Source: Pseudomonas vancouverensis
Lineage (GTDB): Bacteria; Pseudomonadota; Gammaproteobacteria; Pseudomonadales; Pseudomonadaceae
Reading direction: 5' to 3'
Assembly: GCF_004348895.1 (NCBI RefSeq)
Contig: NZ_RRZK01000024.1
Span: 1-64,000, forward strand
DNA: 64,000 nucleotides
The notes below the pieces were generated by a model. The model did not search any database. It was not told the DNA's origin and was given only the letters and a program-made list of their open reading frames with translations. Within the stretch, counting starts at the first letter, position 1; each line of letters begins with the position of its first letter. This document shows positions 18,009-26,743 of this stretch, in pieces. Both the position numbers and the translations under genes were made by a program.

Positions 18009-18608
18009 ATGAGCGTCTCCCATCGCCGCCCGGTGCCCTTGTCCAAGGCCTATCGTTTGCTCAACCACGGGCCGACCGTGCTGGTCAGCGCTGCCCACGA
18101 CGGTCAGCGCAACATCATGGCTGCCGCCTGGGCGATGCCGCTGGATTTCGAGCCGCCGAAAATCGCCGTGGTCCTCGACAAGTCCACCTGGACCCGACAA
18201 CTGCTGGAGGCGTCGGGGACCTTTGTGCTGAACGTACCTTGCGCAGCCCAGGCCGACATCGTGCAAACCGTCGGCTCGACCTCAGGTCTGGAGCTGACCC
18301 AGGAGCAGGGCCGGGACAAGTTCGACACCTACGGCCTGCAGGTGTTTACCGGTGAGCAGGTCGAGGCGCCGATGCTCGAAGGCTGCGTCGCCTGGCTCGA
18401 ATGCCGGCTGTTGCCGGAGCCCGGCAATCATCAGCAATACGACCTGTTCCTCGCCGAGGTGATTGCCGCCCAGGCTGATGAACGTGTCTTCAGCGACGGT
18501 CGCTGGCACTTCGAGGGGCAAGACGCCTTGCGCACCTTGCACCATGTGGCGGGCGGTCATTTCCTTAAGATCGGCGATCCGGTGGACGGCAAAACCTTGC
18601 AGCCGTAA
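18009..18608 (+). CDS. flavin reductase-like domain protein
   Basis: 199 aa, starting at ATG 18009 behind AGGAG (17995-18000). Belongs to the FMN-binding flavin reductase family; visible motifs are the N-terminal AAWAMPLDFEPPKIAVVLDKSTWT and NVPCAAQADIVQTVGSTSG. Such proteins reduce or bind FMN, often feeding reduced flavin to a monooxygenase, but no oxygenase partner is adjacent. Confidence 0.8.
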   Translation: MSVSHRRPVPLSKAYRLLNHGPTVLVSAAHDGQRNIMAAAWAMPLDFEPPKIAVVLDKSTWTRQLLEASGTFVLNVPCAAQADIVQTVGSTSGLELTQEQGRDKFDTYGLQVFTGEQVEAPMLEGCVAWLECRLLPEPGNHQQYDLFLAEVIAAQADERVFSDGRWHFEGQDALRTLHHVAGGHFLKIGDPVDGKTLQP

Positions 18609-18620
18609 GCCGGTCGAGGT

Positions 18621-18989
18621 TCAAACCCACAGATTATTCTCGGCGGTGCGCTCACCGCCCTCGGCACCGGTGTTGAGCACGCCCTTGGGTTCAATCAGCA
18701 GGAGTTTCACTTCCTGTTCGGCGTAGGGTTTGTGCTCGACGCCTTTGGGCACCACGTACATTTCCCCGGCATTGATCAGCACGTGGCCATCGCGAAAGTC
18801 GATGCGCAACTGGCCCTCGATCACGATGAAGGTTTCATCGGTTTCGAGGTGGTCGTGCCAGATGAAATCGCCCAGCAGCTTCACCACCTTGAACTGATAG
18901 TCGTTCATTTCGGCGATGACCCGCGGCGACCAGTGCGCGTCGATCCGGGCGATTTTTTCAGCGAAGTTCAGGCTTTGATAAGTGCTCAT
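18621..18989 (-). CDS. small cupin domain protein
   Basis: 122 aa, single cupin barrel. The metal-binding motif 1 is HDHLETDETFIVIEGQLRI (His-x-His-x5-Glu) and motif 2 is PKGVEHKPYA. Good Shine-Dalgarno AGGAG before the start. Convergent with the flavin reductase gene. Function unknown. Confidence 0.8.
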   Translation of the reverse strand: MSTYQSLNFAEKIARIDAHWSPRVIAEMNDYQFKVVKLLGDFIWHDHLETDETFIVIEGQLRIDFRDGHVLINAGEMYVVPKGVEHKPYAEQEVKLLLIEPKGVLNTGAEGGERTAENNLWV

Positions 18990-19065
18990 GAGGCGACTCC
19001 TGTGGTTAGTCCTGGGGCAACCATAACCAGCCTTGCGAGACGCTTCTTGTACGATCGTGTGTCGC

Positions 19066-19875
19066 TCAGCGGCGCTGCATTTTCAGCCAGCGAGCGGGTG
19101 ACAGGCCGTAGGTTTTGCCGAACTGCCGGGTCATGTGGCTCTGATCGGTAAAGCCGGCGATCAGTGCCGCGCTGACCAGCGACTGGCCCTGCACCAGCAG
19201 CGAACGGACCAGATCGAGGCGGCGCATCGTCAGGTAGCGGTAGGGGCTGGTGCCGAACAGCAGACGGAAGTCCCGCGACAGGCTCCAGCGATCACGACCG
19301 CTGTGTTGCTCCAGCTCATCCAGCGTCACCGTGCGGTCCAGGGCACTGTGAATGTACTCGCGGGCACGCTGCGCCGCCAGGTAATCAAAGCTCGCGTTCG
19401 AGGTGGAAACACCTGACACCGTGCTCAACGCCTGTGCCAGGTCGAACAGGGCATCCTGCTCTTCCAGCGGGTCGAGCGGCACATCGAGGCTGCGCAACAA
19501 CACGGCCGTAGCGGCGAACAGGCGCGGGTCGCCCGACAAGCCGGTCTTGATGAAAGGCAGTGGCTGACCGCCGAGCATCTGCTGGATCAGCGCCGGTTGG
19601 ATGTACATCATCCGGTACTGGAACCCTGATTCGGTGCCGGCCTCGCCGTCGTGGGCTTCGTCAGGGTGCAACACGATGGTCCCGCCCGGCAGGCTGTTGC
19701 GCCTGCCGCCGTGGTACAGAAAACTCTGCACGCCCGCCAGGGTGTGACCGATGGCGTAGGTGTCATGGCGGTGCAGGCTGTAACCGTGGCCGGCAAAAAA
19801 CGCTTCGAACCGCTGCAGCCCGCCGACATCGGGGGCGCGGTGGAACCAGTCATTTCGGGGCAGGGGCTTGGCCAT
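19066..19875 (-). CDS. AraC-family regulator divergent from a LysE exporter
   Basis: 269 aa. N-terminal cupin-like ligand domain (HRHDTYAIGHTLAGVQSF, HPDEAHDGE) and a C-terminal double helix-turn-helix domain (LDELEQHSGRDRWSLSRDFRLLFGTSPYRYLTMRRL and ALIAGFTDQSHMTRQFGKTYGLSPARW). Divergent from the LysE-type exporter at 20026, with about 150 bp between them, so it is the likely regulator of that exporter in response to its substrate. Confidence 0.88.
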   Translation of the reverse strand: MAKPLPRNDWFHRAPDVGGLQRFEAFFAGHGYSLHRHDTYAIGHTLAGVQSFLYHGGRRNSLPGGTIVLHPDEAHDGEAGTESGFQYRMMYIQPALIQQMLGGQPLPFIKTGLSGDPRLFAATAVLLRSLDVPLDPLEEQDALFDLAQALSTVSGVSTSNASFDYLAAQRAREYIHSALDRTVTLDELEQHSGRDRWSLSRDFRLLFGTSPYRYLTMRRLDLVRSLLVQGQSLVSAALIAGFTDQSHMTRQFGKTYGLSPARWLKMQRR

Positions 19876-20025
19876 GGCGAGGGTTGTCTTGAGGCGTGAT
19901 AGGTCACACGTTAACCCAGTGAGCGAGTGCCTGTCTGCTGTCCGACAGGCGCCTTACGGAAGTAGAAAACCGAGGACAAATGTTGCAATGTGTCGGGCAT
20001 TCTCTGGCTCCAGGACGGCACCCTG

Positions 20026-20661
20026 ATGGACGGCTCCTCTGTAAATTACTTCGCCCCCCTGTTATCGCTGGCGCTGTTGTGGACCGTGGCCGTGGTGACG
20101 CCGGGGCCGAACTTCTTCAATACCGCGCAAGTGGCGGCCAGTTGTTCCAGGCGCCATGGTGTGGTCGCAGCGATGGGGATCGCCACCGGTACGGTGCTCT
20201 GGGGGCTGGCGGGAGGCTTGGGGATCAAGTCACTGTTCAATGCAGCGCCAACGTTGTACCTGGCGTTCAAGATCGCCGGTGGGTGCTACCTGATCTATCT
20301 GGGCCTCAAGCAATTCAAACGCAAACCGCCACGTTCTGCGGGCAATAGCGGGGAAGTGGCCGGGCGCACCCTGTGGTCGGCTTACGTCCAGGGGCTCGCG
20401 GGCAACATGACCAATCCGAAATCGGCGTTGTTCGTGGCCACGATTTTCGCCGCCGTCATGCCGGCATCGCCATCGCCGACGCTGCTGGGGCTGGCCGTGC
20501 TGACCATGTCGACGCTGTCGTTGAGCTGGTATTGCTGCGTGGCGTTGCTGTTCGCCAGCCGTCGCGTCGCAGGAGTCTACGAACGCTCGCGGACCTGGCT
20601 GGACCGCTTCGCCGGCAGCTGTTATCTGTTGTTCGGGGCGCATCTGGTGGCCAGTCGCTGA
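20026..20661 (+). CDS. LysE/RhtB-family amino acid exporter
   Basis: About 211 aa from ATG 20026; a GTG at 19990 would add 12 residues before the first helix. Six hydrophobic segments, with the family signature VTPGPNFFNTAQVAASCSRRHG near the N-terminus and NMTNPKSALFVATIFAAV in the middle. Exports amino acids or analogues. Divergent from the AraC regulator. Confidence 0.85.
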   Translation: MDGSSVNYFAPLLSLALLWTVAVVTPGPNFFNTAQVAASCSRRHGVVAAMGIATGTVLWGLAGGLGIKSLFNAAPTLYLAFKIAGGCYLIYLGLKQFKRKPPRSAGNSGEVAGRTLWSAYVQGLAGNMTNPKSALFVATIFAAVMPASPSPTLLGLAVLTMSTLSLSWYCCVALLFASRRVAGVYERSRTWLDRFAGSCYLLFGAHLVASR

Positions 20662-20694
20662 GTACTTTTCGCATTCATTAGATCGAGGCTGTTC

Positions 20695-21792
20695 ATGAGC
20701 AAGTTGCGCGTGGGGATTATTTTCGGGGGCCGTTCGGCCGAGCATGAGGTGTCGTTGCAGTCGGCGAAAAACATCGTCGATGCCCTGGACCGTTCACGCT
20801 TCGAACCGGTGCTGATCGGCATCGATAAACAGGGCCACTGGCACCTCAACGATCCTTCGAACTTCTTGCTCAACCAGGAAAACCCGGCGCTGATCGCGCT
20901 CAACCAGTCCAACCGCGAGCTGGCGGTGGTGCCGGGCAAGGTCAGCCAGCAACTGGTGGAAACATCGAGTCAGGAGCTTTTGGGGCACGTCGACGTGATC
21001 TTCCCGATTGTCCACGGCACCCTCGGCGAGGACGGTTGCCTGCAAGGCTTGCTGCGCATGGCCGACCTGCCGTTTGTCGGCTCCGATGTGCTCGGCTCGG
21101 CGGTGTGCATGGACAAGGACGTCAGCAAGCGCCTGCTGCGCGATGCCGGGCTGCCTGTCACGCCTTTCGTGACATTGAATCGCGTCAACGCCGCGCGCAT
21201 CACCTTTGCCGACGTGCAACGCCAGCTCGGCTTGCCGCTGTTCGTCAAACCGGCGAATCAGGGATCGTCGGTGGGGGTGAGCAAGGTCACGGACGAAGCC
21301 GAATTCACCGCGGCAGTGGAACTGGCCTTCAGTTTCGACAGCAAGGTGTTGATCGAGTCCGCCGTCAGCGGCCGTGAAATCGAATGCGCGGTGCTCGGCA
21401 ACGAAGACGCCATCGCCAGCGGTTGCGGCGAGATCGTGGTGCGCAGCGGGTTCTATTCCTACGACAGCAAATACATCGACGACACGGCGGCGCAAGTGGT
21501 GGTGCCGGCCGACATCAGCCCTGAAGCCAGTGAGCGCATTCGGACCATGGCCGTCGAGGCTTTCCAGGTGCTGGGTTGTTCCGGGTTGGCACGGGTCGAT
21601 GTGTTTCTCACTGACAGCGGTGAAGTGCTGATCAACGAGATCAACTCGTTGCCGGGCTTCACCCGCATCAGCATGTACCCGAAGCTGTGGCAGGCGGCGG
21701 GCATGACCTACAGCGAGCTGGTCACGCGTTTGATCGAGCTGGCGCTGGAGAAACACCAGGCTCGGCAGGGGTTGAAGATCAGTCGAACCTGA
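20695..21792 (+). CDS. ddlA: D-alanine--D-alanine ligase (DdlA type)
   Basis: 365 aa, ATP-grasp ligase making the D-Ala-D-Ala dipeptide for peptidoglycan. N-terminus VGIIFGGRSAEHEVSLQSAKNI and the ATP-grasp blocks FVKPANQGSSVGVSKV, GREIECAVLG and INEINSLPGFTRISMYPKLW are all intact. The length is that of the longer DdlA form. Pseudomonas usually also carries a ddlB in the mur-fts cluster, so this would be a second ligase. Start supported by GAGG. Followed by a terminator. Confidence 0.94.
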   Translation: MSKLRVGIIFGGRSAEHEVSLQSAKNIVDALDRSRFEPVLIGIDKQGHWHLNDPSNFLLNQENPALIALNQSNRELAVVPGKVSQQLVETSSQELLGHVDVIFPIVHGTLGEDGCLQGLLRMADLPFVGSDVLGSAVCMDKDVSKRLLRDAGLPVTPFVTLNRVNAARITFADVQRQLGLPLFVKPANQGSSVGVSKVTDEAEFTAAVELAFSFDSKVLIESAVSGREIECAVLGNEDAIASGCGEIVVRSGFYSYDSKYIDDTAAQVVVPADISPEASERIRTMAVEAFQVLGCSGLARVDVFLTDSGEVLINEINSLPGFTRISMYPKLWQAAGMTYSELVTRLIELALEKHQARQGLKISRT

Positions 21793-21806
21793 ACATCGCA
21801 TCTGCA

Positions 21807-21839
21807 GAAAAGGGCTTGCCATTCGGCAAGCCCTTTTTC
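21807..21839. terminator. terminator between ddlA and ggt
   Basis: AAAAGGGCTTGCC and GGCAAGCCCTTTTT form a perfect stem with A and T runs on both sides, serving both convergent genes. Confidence 0.92.
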
Positions 21840-21851
21840 GTTTACGTTAAC

Positions 21852-23684
21852 TCAATCCCCTAACGCCTGGCCCTCACGCCGTGGATCGGCGCCTCCGGTC
21901 AGTGAGGCTTTGCCCTGGGCATCCTTGACCCGAACAATGGCCTGGGTGCCGCTGGTCATGTCGATCTCGCTGACGCTATGGCCTTGGTCTTTCAGGGCCT
22001 GAATCAGCGTCGGGCTGAACTGCCCTTGCTCCAGTTCGGTCGGGCCGTTGCGGCTGCCGAAGTTGGGCAGGCTGATGGCCGCTTGTGCATCGAGGTTCCA
22101 GTCGAGCAGGCCGACGGTGGTCTTGGCCACGTATTCGATGATCTGCGAGCCACCCGGCGAGCCGACGGTGGCGAGGAATTCGCCGCTCTGGCGATCGAAG
22201 ATCAGGGTGGGCGCCATGGACGAGCGCGGGCGCTTGCCGGGCTCGACGCGGTTGGCGACTTTCTGTCCGTTTTCCTCGGGGATGAACGAGAAGTCGGTCA
22301 TCTCGTTATTGAGCAGGAAGCCCTGGACCATGATGTGCGAGCCGAACGCCGATTCGATGGTGGTGGTCATCGAGACGGCGCCGCCAGCGTCATCCACAGC
22401 CACCACTTGTGACGTGGAAATGCGCAGTGGCGAACGGTCCGGCGCGTAGGCGACCTGAATGCCCGGTGGTGTACCGGGTTTGGCCGTGCCCATGCTGCGT
22501 TCGCCGATCAGGGCGGCGCGGCTGGCCAGATAGGTTGGATCGACCAGGCCTTTGACCGGCACCGGCACGAAGTCGCTATCGGCCACATATTGAGCGCGGT
22601 CGGCGTAGGCCAGGCGTTCGGCTTCGGAAATCAGGTGCACGGCCTCGGGCGTCGGTTCGAGGCCTGCTGGCGCGGCGGTCTTGACCGGTGTCATCGGCGC
22701 CAGCGCCAGGCGTTTGTCACGCGTCTCCAGGGCTTGCAGGGTGCCGAGGATCTGCGCCACGGCGATCCCGCCTGATGAGGGTGGCGGCATGCCGCAGACC
22801 TGCCAGCGTTTGTAGTCGGTGCACAGCGGGGCGCGCTCCTTGGCCTGATAGTGGGCGAGGTCGCTCACCGACAGGCTGCCGGGGTTGGCGTGGCCTTGAA
22901 CCCGACTGGCGATTTCCTCGGCGACAGGGCCTTTGTAGAACGCATCAGGTCCCTCTTCGGCGATGCGCTTGAGCACAGCGGCCAGGGCCGGATTTTTCAG
23001 CTGGGTGCCGACCGCTTTCGGCGTACCGTCGGCATTACGGAAGTAGGCCATCATTTCCGCTGAGCGCGGCATCGACGCGTCCGCCGCAATCAACTGATGC
23101 AGGCGTGGCGAGATGGCGAAGCCCTGTTCGGCGAGTTTGATGGCGGGTTCAAACAGCTGCGCCCACGGCAGGCGTCCGTGTTTCTGGTGGGCCAGTTCCA
23201 GTGCGCGCAATACCCCCGGCGTGCCCACCGAGCGCCCGCCAATCTGCGCCTGGGTAAACCCCATGGGTTGACCGTCGGCCTGCAGGAAGAGTTTTTCCGT
23301 GGCACCGGCCGGTGCGGTTTCGCGGCCATCGTAGGTGCGCACGTTTTTTCCGTCCCAGAGCACGATCATGGCACCGCCGCCGAGGCCTGATGATTGCGGC
23401 TCGACCAGGGTCAGTACCGCTTGCATCGCAATCGCCGCATCGATGGCCGAGCCGCCACGACGCAACATCTCACGCCCCGCTTCAGCGGCCAGCGGGTTGG
23501 CTGCTGCGGCCATGTATTTCTCGGCGTGGCGGGTTTGCAGGTCGGTGCGGAACCCGGAAGCGCTTTCCGGCGCGAGTGGCAGCGTGGGTGCCGAAGCGTT
23601 GCTGCAGGCGGCAAGCGCCAGGGCGCTGGTGATCAGTGCAAGGACTGGCAGGCGATGGCGGCTCGAATGCAGGGTTGAGAACAC
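21852..23684 (-). CDS. ggt: gamma-glutamyltransferase, predicted lipoprotein
   Basis: 610 aa. N-terminal signal with lipobox LALAAC (Cys27), so the precursor should be lipid-anchored in the periplasm. The fold is that of the Ntn hydrolase GGT: residues EPQSSGLGGGAMIVLWDG near 95-112 and the autocleavage site at ISTSQVVAVDDAGG with Thr424 as the new N-terminal nucleophile. It aligns with Thr391 of E. coli GGT (TTHYSVVDKDG), and GSPGGSQII near the C-terminus is the oxyanion Gly-Gly loop. Hydrolyses glutathione and gamma-glutamyl compounds. Monocistronic. Confidence 0.93.
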   Translation of the reverse strand: MFSTLHSSRHRLPVLALITSALALAACSNASAPTLPLAPESASGFRTDLQTRHAEKYMAAAANPLAAEAGREMLRRGGSAIDAAIAMQAVLTLVEPQSSGLGGGAMIVLWDGKNVRTYDGRETAPAGATEKLFLQADGQPMGFTQAQIGGRSVGTPGVLRALELAHQKHGRLPWAQLFEPAIKLAEQGFAISPRLHQLIAADASMPRSAEMMAYFRNADGTPKAVGTQLKNPALAAVLKRIAEEGPDAFYKGPVAEEIASRVQGHANPGSLSVSDLAHYQAKERAPLCTDYKRWQVCGMPPPSSGGIAVAQILGTLQALETRDKRLALAPMTPVKTAAPAGLEPTPEAVHLISEAERLAYADRAQYVADSDFVPVPVKGLVDPTYLASRAALIGERSMGTAKPGTPPGIQVAYAPDRSPLRISTSQVVAVDDAGGAVSMTTTIESAFGSHIMVQGFLLNNEMTDFSFIPEENGQKVANRVEPGKRPRSSMAPTLIFDRQSGEFLATVGSPGGSQIIEYVAKTTVGLLDWNLDAQAAISLPNFGSRNGPTELEQGQFSPTLIQALKDQGHSVSEIDMTSGTQAIVRVKDAQGKASLTGGADPRREGQALGD

Positions 23685-23839
23685 GCGGGGATACTCCGTC
23701 CGATGGATACATGATCAAGGGACTGTATCGGCCGACCGGTTGGGACGCAAACCGCAGGCGAATTTGCCCTTCATGAGCGGCGGTATTTTCTGTAGGGTCG
23801 TGGACATCAGGCAGGCCACAAGATCAACAAGAGGCAGAC

Positions 23840-24949
23840 ATGCACAGCGAATTCCCCACCCAGCCCAGCTATCGCGCCCAGCGTGAACAATTCATTGTCG
23901 CAGCGACCAGCGCCGGTGCCACGCTGACCGAGTACCTGCATCCGCTCAAGGGGCCATTTGGCGAGTCCCTGAGTACCGACGTAGCGGTGCTCGGCGATCC
24001 CTCCGCCAGGCGCCTGCTGATTGCGCTGAGCGGCACTCACGGCGTCGAAGGCTTCTATGGCTCGGGTTGCCAGATCAAGTGGCTGCAGGACCTTGGCAAG
24101 CGCACGTTGCCGGCGGATGTTGCCGTGGTGATGATCCATGCAATCAACCCCTGGGGCATGGCGTGGTTGCGGCGGGTCAACGAAGACAACATCGACCTCA
24201 ATCGCAATCACCTGAACTTCCAGCAACCCTTGCCGGACAACCAGGCCTACAACGCGCTGCATGAAATCTATGCCTGCTCGCAGTTGCAGGGGCCTGAGCG
24301 CGAGCGTGCCGATGCCTTGCTCGACGAGCAGATCCGCCAACACGGCTGGCCGGCGGTGATGTCGATTGTCGAGGGCGGCCAGCATGCGCACCCCGATGGA
24401 CTGTTTTACGGGGGAGTCGCGCCAAGCTGGTCGAACCGTACGCTGCAGCAGATCGTGCAAAAGCATGTTGCCCATGCCGACGTCGCGATGTGTTTCGACC
24501 TGCACACCGGCGCTGGCGAATACGGTCATCCGATGTTGCTGACGATTACGGAGGCGGCGTACCCGGCTCTGGCGGATGCCCAGGCGATCTACGGTCCATG
24601 GCTCTACAGCCTGCAAACCGGTGCCAATACCTTCAGCGAAACCGGCGTCGCGGCGACGGCCACCGGCTACACCTCCCAGGCGTTGATCAATGCGTTGCCG
24701 AATGTCTGGCTGATGCCGTTTGTCATCGAGTGCGGGACTTACCCGGGACCGGATGTGCATCGCTATTTGCGCGACGACCATTGGCTGCACCTGCATGGCA
24801 ACCCGAGTGATGGAGTTGGGCGCGAGATCAAGTTGAACCTGCTGGAGCAGTTCTATCCCGCCGACAACGACTGGCAGGCGATGGTCTGGTTGCGCACCTG
24901 GCAGATCTGGGAGCGGGCCTTGTCGGCATTGCCGACGATAAATCGCTGA
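23840..24949 (+). CDS. DUF2817 M14-like metallohydrolase
   Basis: 369 aa. Looks like the DUF2817 family, related to M14 carboxypeptidases and succinylglutamate desuccinylase. Candidate zinc motif SGTHGVEGFYGSG (His-x2-Glu), an INPWGMAWLRRVNEDNIDLNRNHLNF block typical of M14, and a later FDLHTGAGEYGHPMLL with the third His ligand. The general-base Glu could be in IECGTYPG near the end. No signal peptide. Substrate unknown. Preceded by GAGGCAG and followed by two hairpins. Confidence 0.8.
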   Translation: MHSEFPTQPSYRAQREQFIVAATSAGATLTEYLHPLKGPFGESLSTDVAVLGDPSARRLLIALSGTHGVEGFYGSGCQIKWLQDLGKRTLPADVAVVMIHAINPWGMAWLRRVNEDNIDLNRNHLNFQQPLPDNQAYNALHEIYACSQLQGPERERADALLDEQIRQHGWPAVMSIVEGGQHAHPDGLFYGGVAPSWSNRTLQQIVQKHVAHADVAMCFDLHTGAGEYGHPMLLTITEAAYPALADAQAIYGPWLYSLQTGANTFSETGVAATATGYTSQALINALPNVWLMPFVIECGTYPGPDVHRYLRDDHWLHLHGNPSDGVGREIKLNLLEQFYPADNDWQAMVWLRTWQIWERALSALPTINR

Positions 24950-24965
24950 GGCGATAACGTCAGCG

Positions 24966-24998
24966 CTGCGGTGCAGGAATGCCTGCCACCGCAGTGCA
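24966..24998 (+). terminator. terminator after the DUF2817 gene
   Basis: CTGCGGTGCAGG and CCTGCCACCGCAG form a nearly perfect stem with an AATG loop and are followed by TGCACTTTTC. Confidence 0.7.
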
Positions 24999-25013
24999 CT
25001 TTTCTCGAGGCAT

Positions 25014-25047
25014 AAAAAAACGGCCTACCTTGCGGTAAGCCGTTTTT
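25014..25047. terminator. terminator downstream of tRNA-Met
   Basis: AAAAAAACGGC..TACC and GGTA..GCCGTTTTT make a hairpin with a short loop. It ends the minus-strand tRNA-Met transcript 7 nt past CCA and can also act as a second stop for the plus-strand gene. Confidence 0.85.
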
Positions 25048-25053
25048 AGTACT

Positions 25054-25130
25054 TGGTGGCTACACAGGGACTTGAACCCCGGACCCCAGCATTATGAATG
25101 CTATGCTCTAACCAACTGAGCTATGTAGCC
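25054..25130 (-). tRNA. tRNA-Met (CAT), elongator type
   Basis: 77 nt, read on the minus strand: GGCTACATAGCTCAGTTGG at the 5' end, anticodon loop TTCATAA (anticodon CAT, complement at 25094-25096), GGTTCAAGTCC T-arm and encoded CCA. It closely resembles elongator tRNA-Met of E. coli (GGCTACGTAGCTCAG). The first acceptor pair G-C is normal, which argues against the initiator. Confidence 0.96.
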
Positions 25131-25227
25131 AAGTGGCGCGCATTATTCACCGGTAACGGGGATGCGTCAAGCATAAATCTAAAATATTTCTCTGCGCTTT
25201 CAACCGTTTATCAACTTTCGAGCAAAA

Positions 25228-26682
25228 TCAGCCTTTGAGCAGGGGCGAAGGGCAGCGCTGGAACCAGCGAGTGGCCTGTTCGTACGCGTGCGCCAATTGC
25301 AGGACGGCGAAGTCGGCCTGGTGTTTGCCGATGATTTGCAGGCCCATGGGCAAACCGTTCGTATTGAACCCCACTTGCACGTTGGCCACCGGACAGCCCG
25401 ACAAGGTGGCGGGAATGACCACTTCCATCCAGCGGTGATAGGTGTCCATGGTCACGCCTTCGATAGAGGTGGGCCAGGGTTGGGTTTTGTCGAACGGGAA
25501 GACCTGGGCGCTGGGCAGCAGCAGGTAGTCGTACTGTTCGAACAGGGCCGAGATGGCGCGGTACCAGTTGCTGCGTGTCACCGAGGCGGCAAACACATCA
25601 CTGGCCGACAGTTTCAGGCCGTTCTCTATTTCCCAGCAGGCTTCCGGTTTCAACAAGGCGCGCTTCTGTGGATCGGCGTAGGTCGCCCCCAGCGAACCGG
25701 CGACCATCCAGTGACGCAAGGTTCGCCAGCTGCTCCACAGTTGATCCGGAGCAAAACCTGCCTGCACCGATTCGACGTGGCAGCCCAGGCTTTCAAAGTC
25801 GGCAAAGGCTTTTTCGCACAGCGAGAGGATGCCTCGCTCCATCGGCAGGTAGCCGTTGAAGTCACCGAGCCAACCCAGGCGTGCACCCTTGAAGTCCTTT
25901 TCCAGGGGCGCCGCAAAGGCGCTGCCGGATTCGGCGATGGACAGCGGTGCCCGGGCATCTGCCCCGGCCTGTACCGACAGCAGCAAGGCGGCGTCGCGCA
26001 CGCTGCGGGCCATCGGGCCTTCATAGCCGAGCTGATCGATGAACAGATCGGCGCTGTCATCGAAGGGCACGCGGCCCTGGGACGGACGGAAGCCGAAAAT
26101 GTTGTTGAACGCCGCCGGGTTGCGCAACGAGCCCATCATGTCGCTGCCGTCGGCCACCGGCACCATGTGCAGGGCCAAAGCCGCCGCCGCACCGCCGCTG
26201 CTGCCACCGGCGGTCTTGCTCGGGTCGTAGGCGCAACCGGTCGCGCCGAACACCGGGTTGTAGCTTTGCGAGCCGAGGCCGAATTCCGGGGTGTTGCTTT
26301 TACCGATGATGATCGCCCCGGCGGCCTTGATCCGCTCGACCATGATGCCGTCGCGCTCGGGAATGAAGTCCTTGTACAGCGGTGAGCCGAGCGTGGTGCG
26401 GATGCCGCGTGTCAGGGACAGATCCTTGATCGCGTGGGGCAGGCCGTGCATCCAGCCGCGGTACTCGCCACGGGCCAGTTCGGCATCGCGGCTGTCGGCC
26501 TGGGCCAGCAGGTCGTCCGGCGCCTGCAGGCTCACCAGAGCGTTGACCTGCGGGTTGAAGCGTTCGATGTGGGCAAGATAAGTCTGCATCACTTCTCGGC
26601 AGGAAACCTGACGCAGGCGGATACGCTCCGCGAGTTCATGGGCCTGCAGCAGGACCAGTTCGCTGATGTTGTTAGAAGTCAT
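25228..26682 (-). CDS. amidase signature-family hydrolase linked to a polyamine-type transporter
   Basis: 484 aa from the ATG at 26682 (MTSNNISELVLL); an upstream start would add 14 residues of poor quality. Amidase-signature enzyme with the Ser-cisSer-Lys triad: Lys86 (HAIKDL), Ser161/162 (GGSSGG) and nucleophile Ser185 in DGSDMMGSLRNPA. The usual DTGGS around the nucleophile is DMMGS here. It is last in the order ATPase, permease, permease, binding protein, amidase, so it probably hydrolyses an amide imported by the transporter. A terminator hairpin separates it from the binding-protein gene. Confidence 0.88.
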   Translation of the reverse strand: MTSNNISELVLLQAHELAERIRLRQVSCREVMQTYLAHIERFNPQVNALVSLQAPDDLLAQADSRDAELARGEYRGWMHGLPHAIKDLSLTRGIRTTLGSPLYKDFIPERDGIMVERIKAAGAIIIGKSNTPEFGLGSQSYNPVFGATGCAYDPSKTAGGSSGGAAAALALHMVPVADGSDMMGSLRNPAAFNNIFGFRPSQGRVPFDDSADLFIDQLGYEGPMARSVRDAALLLSVQAGADARAPLSIAESGSAFAAPLEKDFKGARLGWLGDFNGYLPMERGILSLCEKAFADFESLGCHVESVQAGFAPDQLWSSWRTLRHWMVAGSLGATYADPQKRALLKPEACWEIENGLKLSASDVFAASVTRSNWYRAISALFEQYDYLLLPSAQVFPFDKTQPWPTSIEGVTMDTYHRWMEVVIPATLSGCPVANVQVGFNTNGLPMGLQIIGKHQADFAVLQLAHAYEQATRWFQRCPSPLLKG

Positions 26683-26708
26683 TGTCACGCTGCCTTTCAG
26701 ACGGCTGG

Positions 26709-26738
26709 AAAAACGCCCCGCCATTGCGCCGGGGCGGT
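26709..26738 (-). terminator. intra-operon terminator or attenuator before the amidase gene
   Basis: On the minus strand CGCCCCG (26736-26730) pairs with CGGGGCG (26720-26714) around a 9-nt loop, and TTTTT follows at once. It lies 6 nt past the binding-protein stop codon and 26 nt before the amidase ATG, so part of the transcripts should end here. Confidence 0.8.
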
Positions 26739-26743
26739 AAAGA

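Noticed and set aside
21852..23684. Gamma-glutamyltransferase with a Ser in place of the catalytic Thr
   Set aside because: First alignment seemed to put Ser at the nucleophile, but aligning on the following glycine (TSQVVAVDDAG with TTHYSVVDKDG) puts Thr424 there, so the site is normal.
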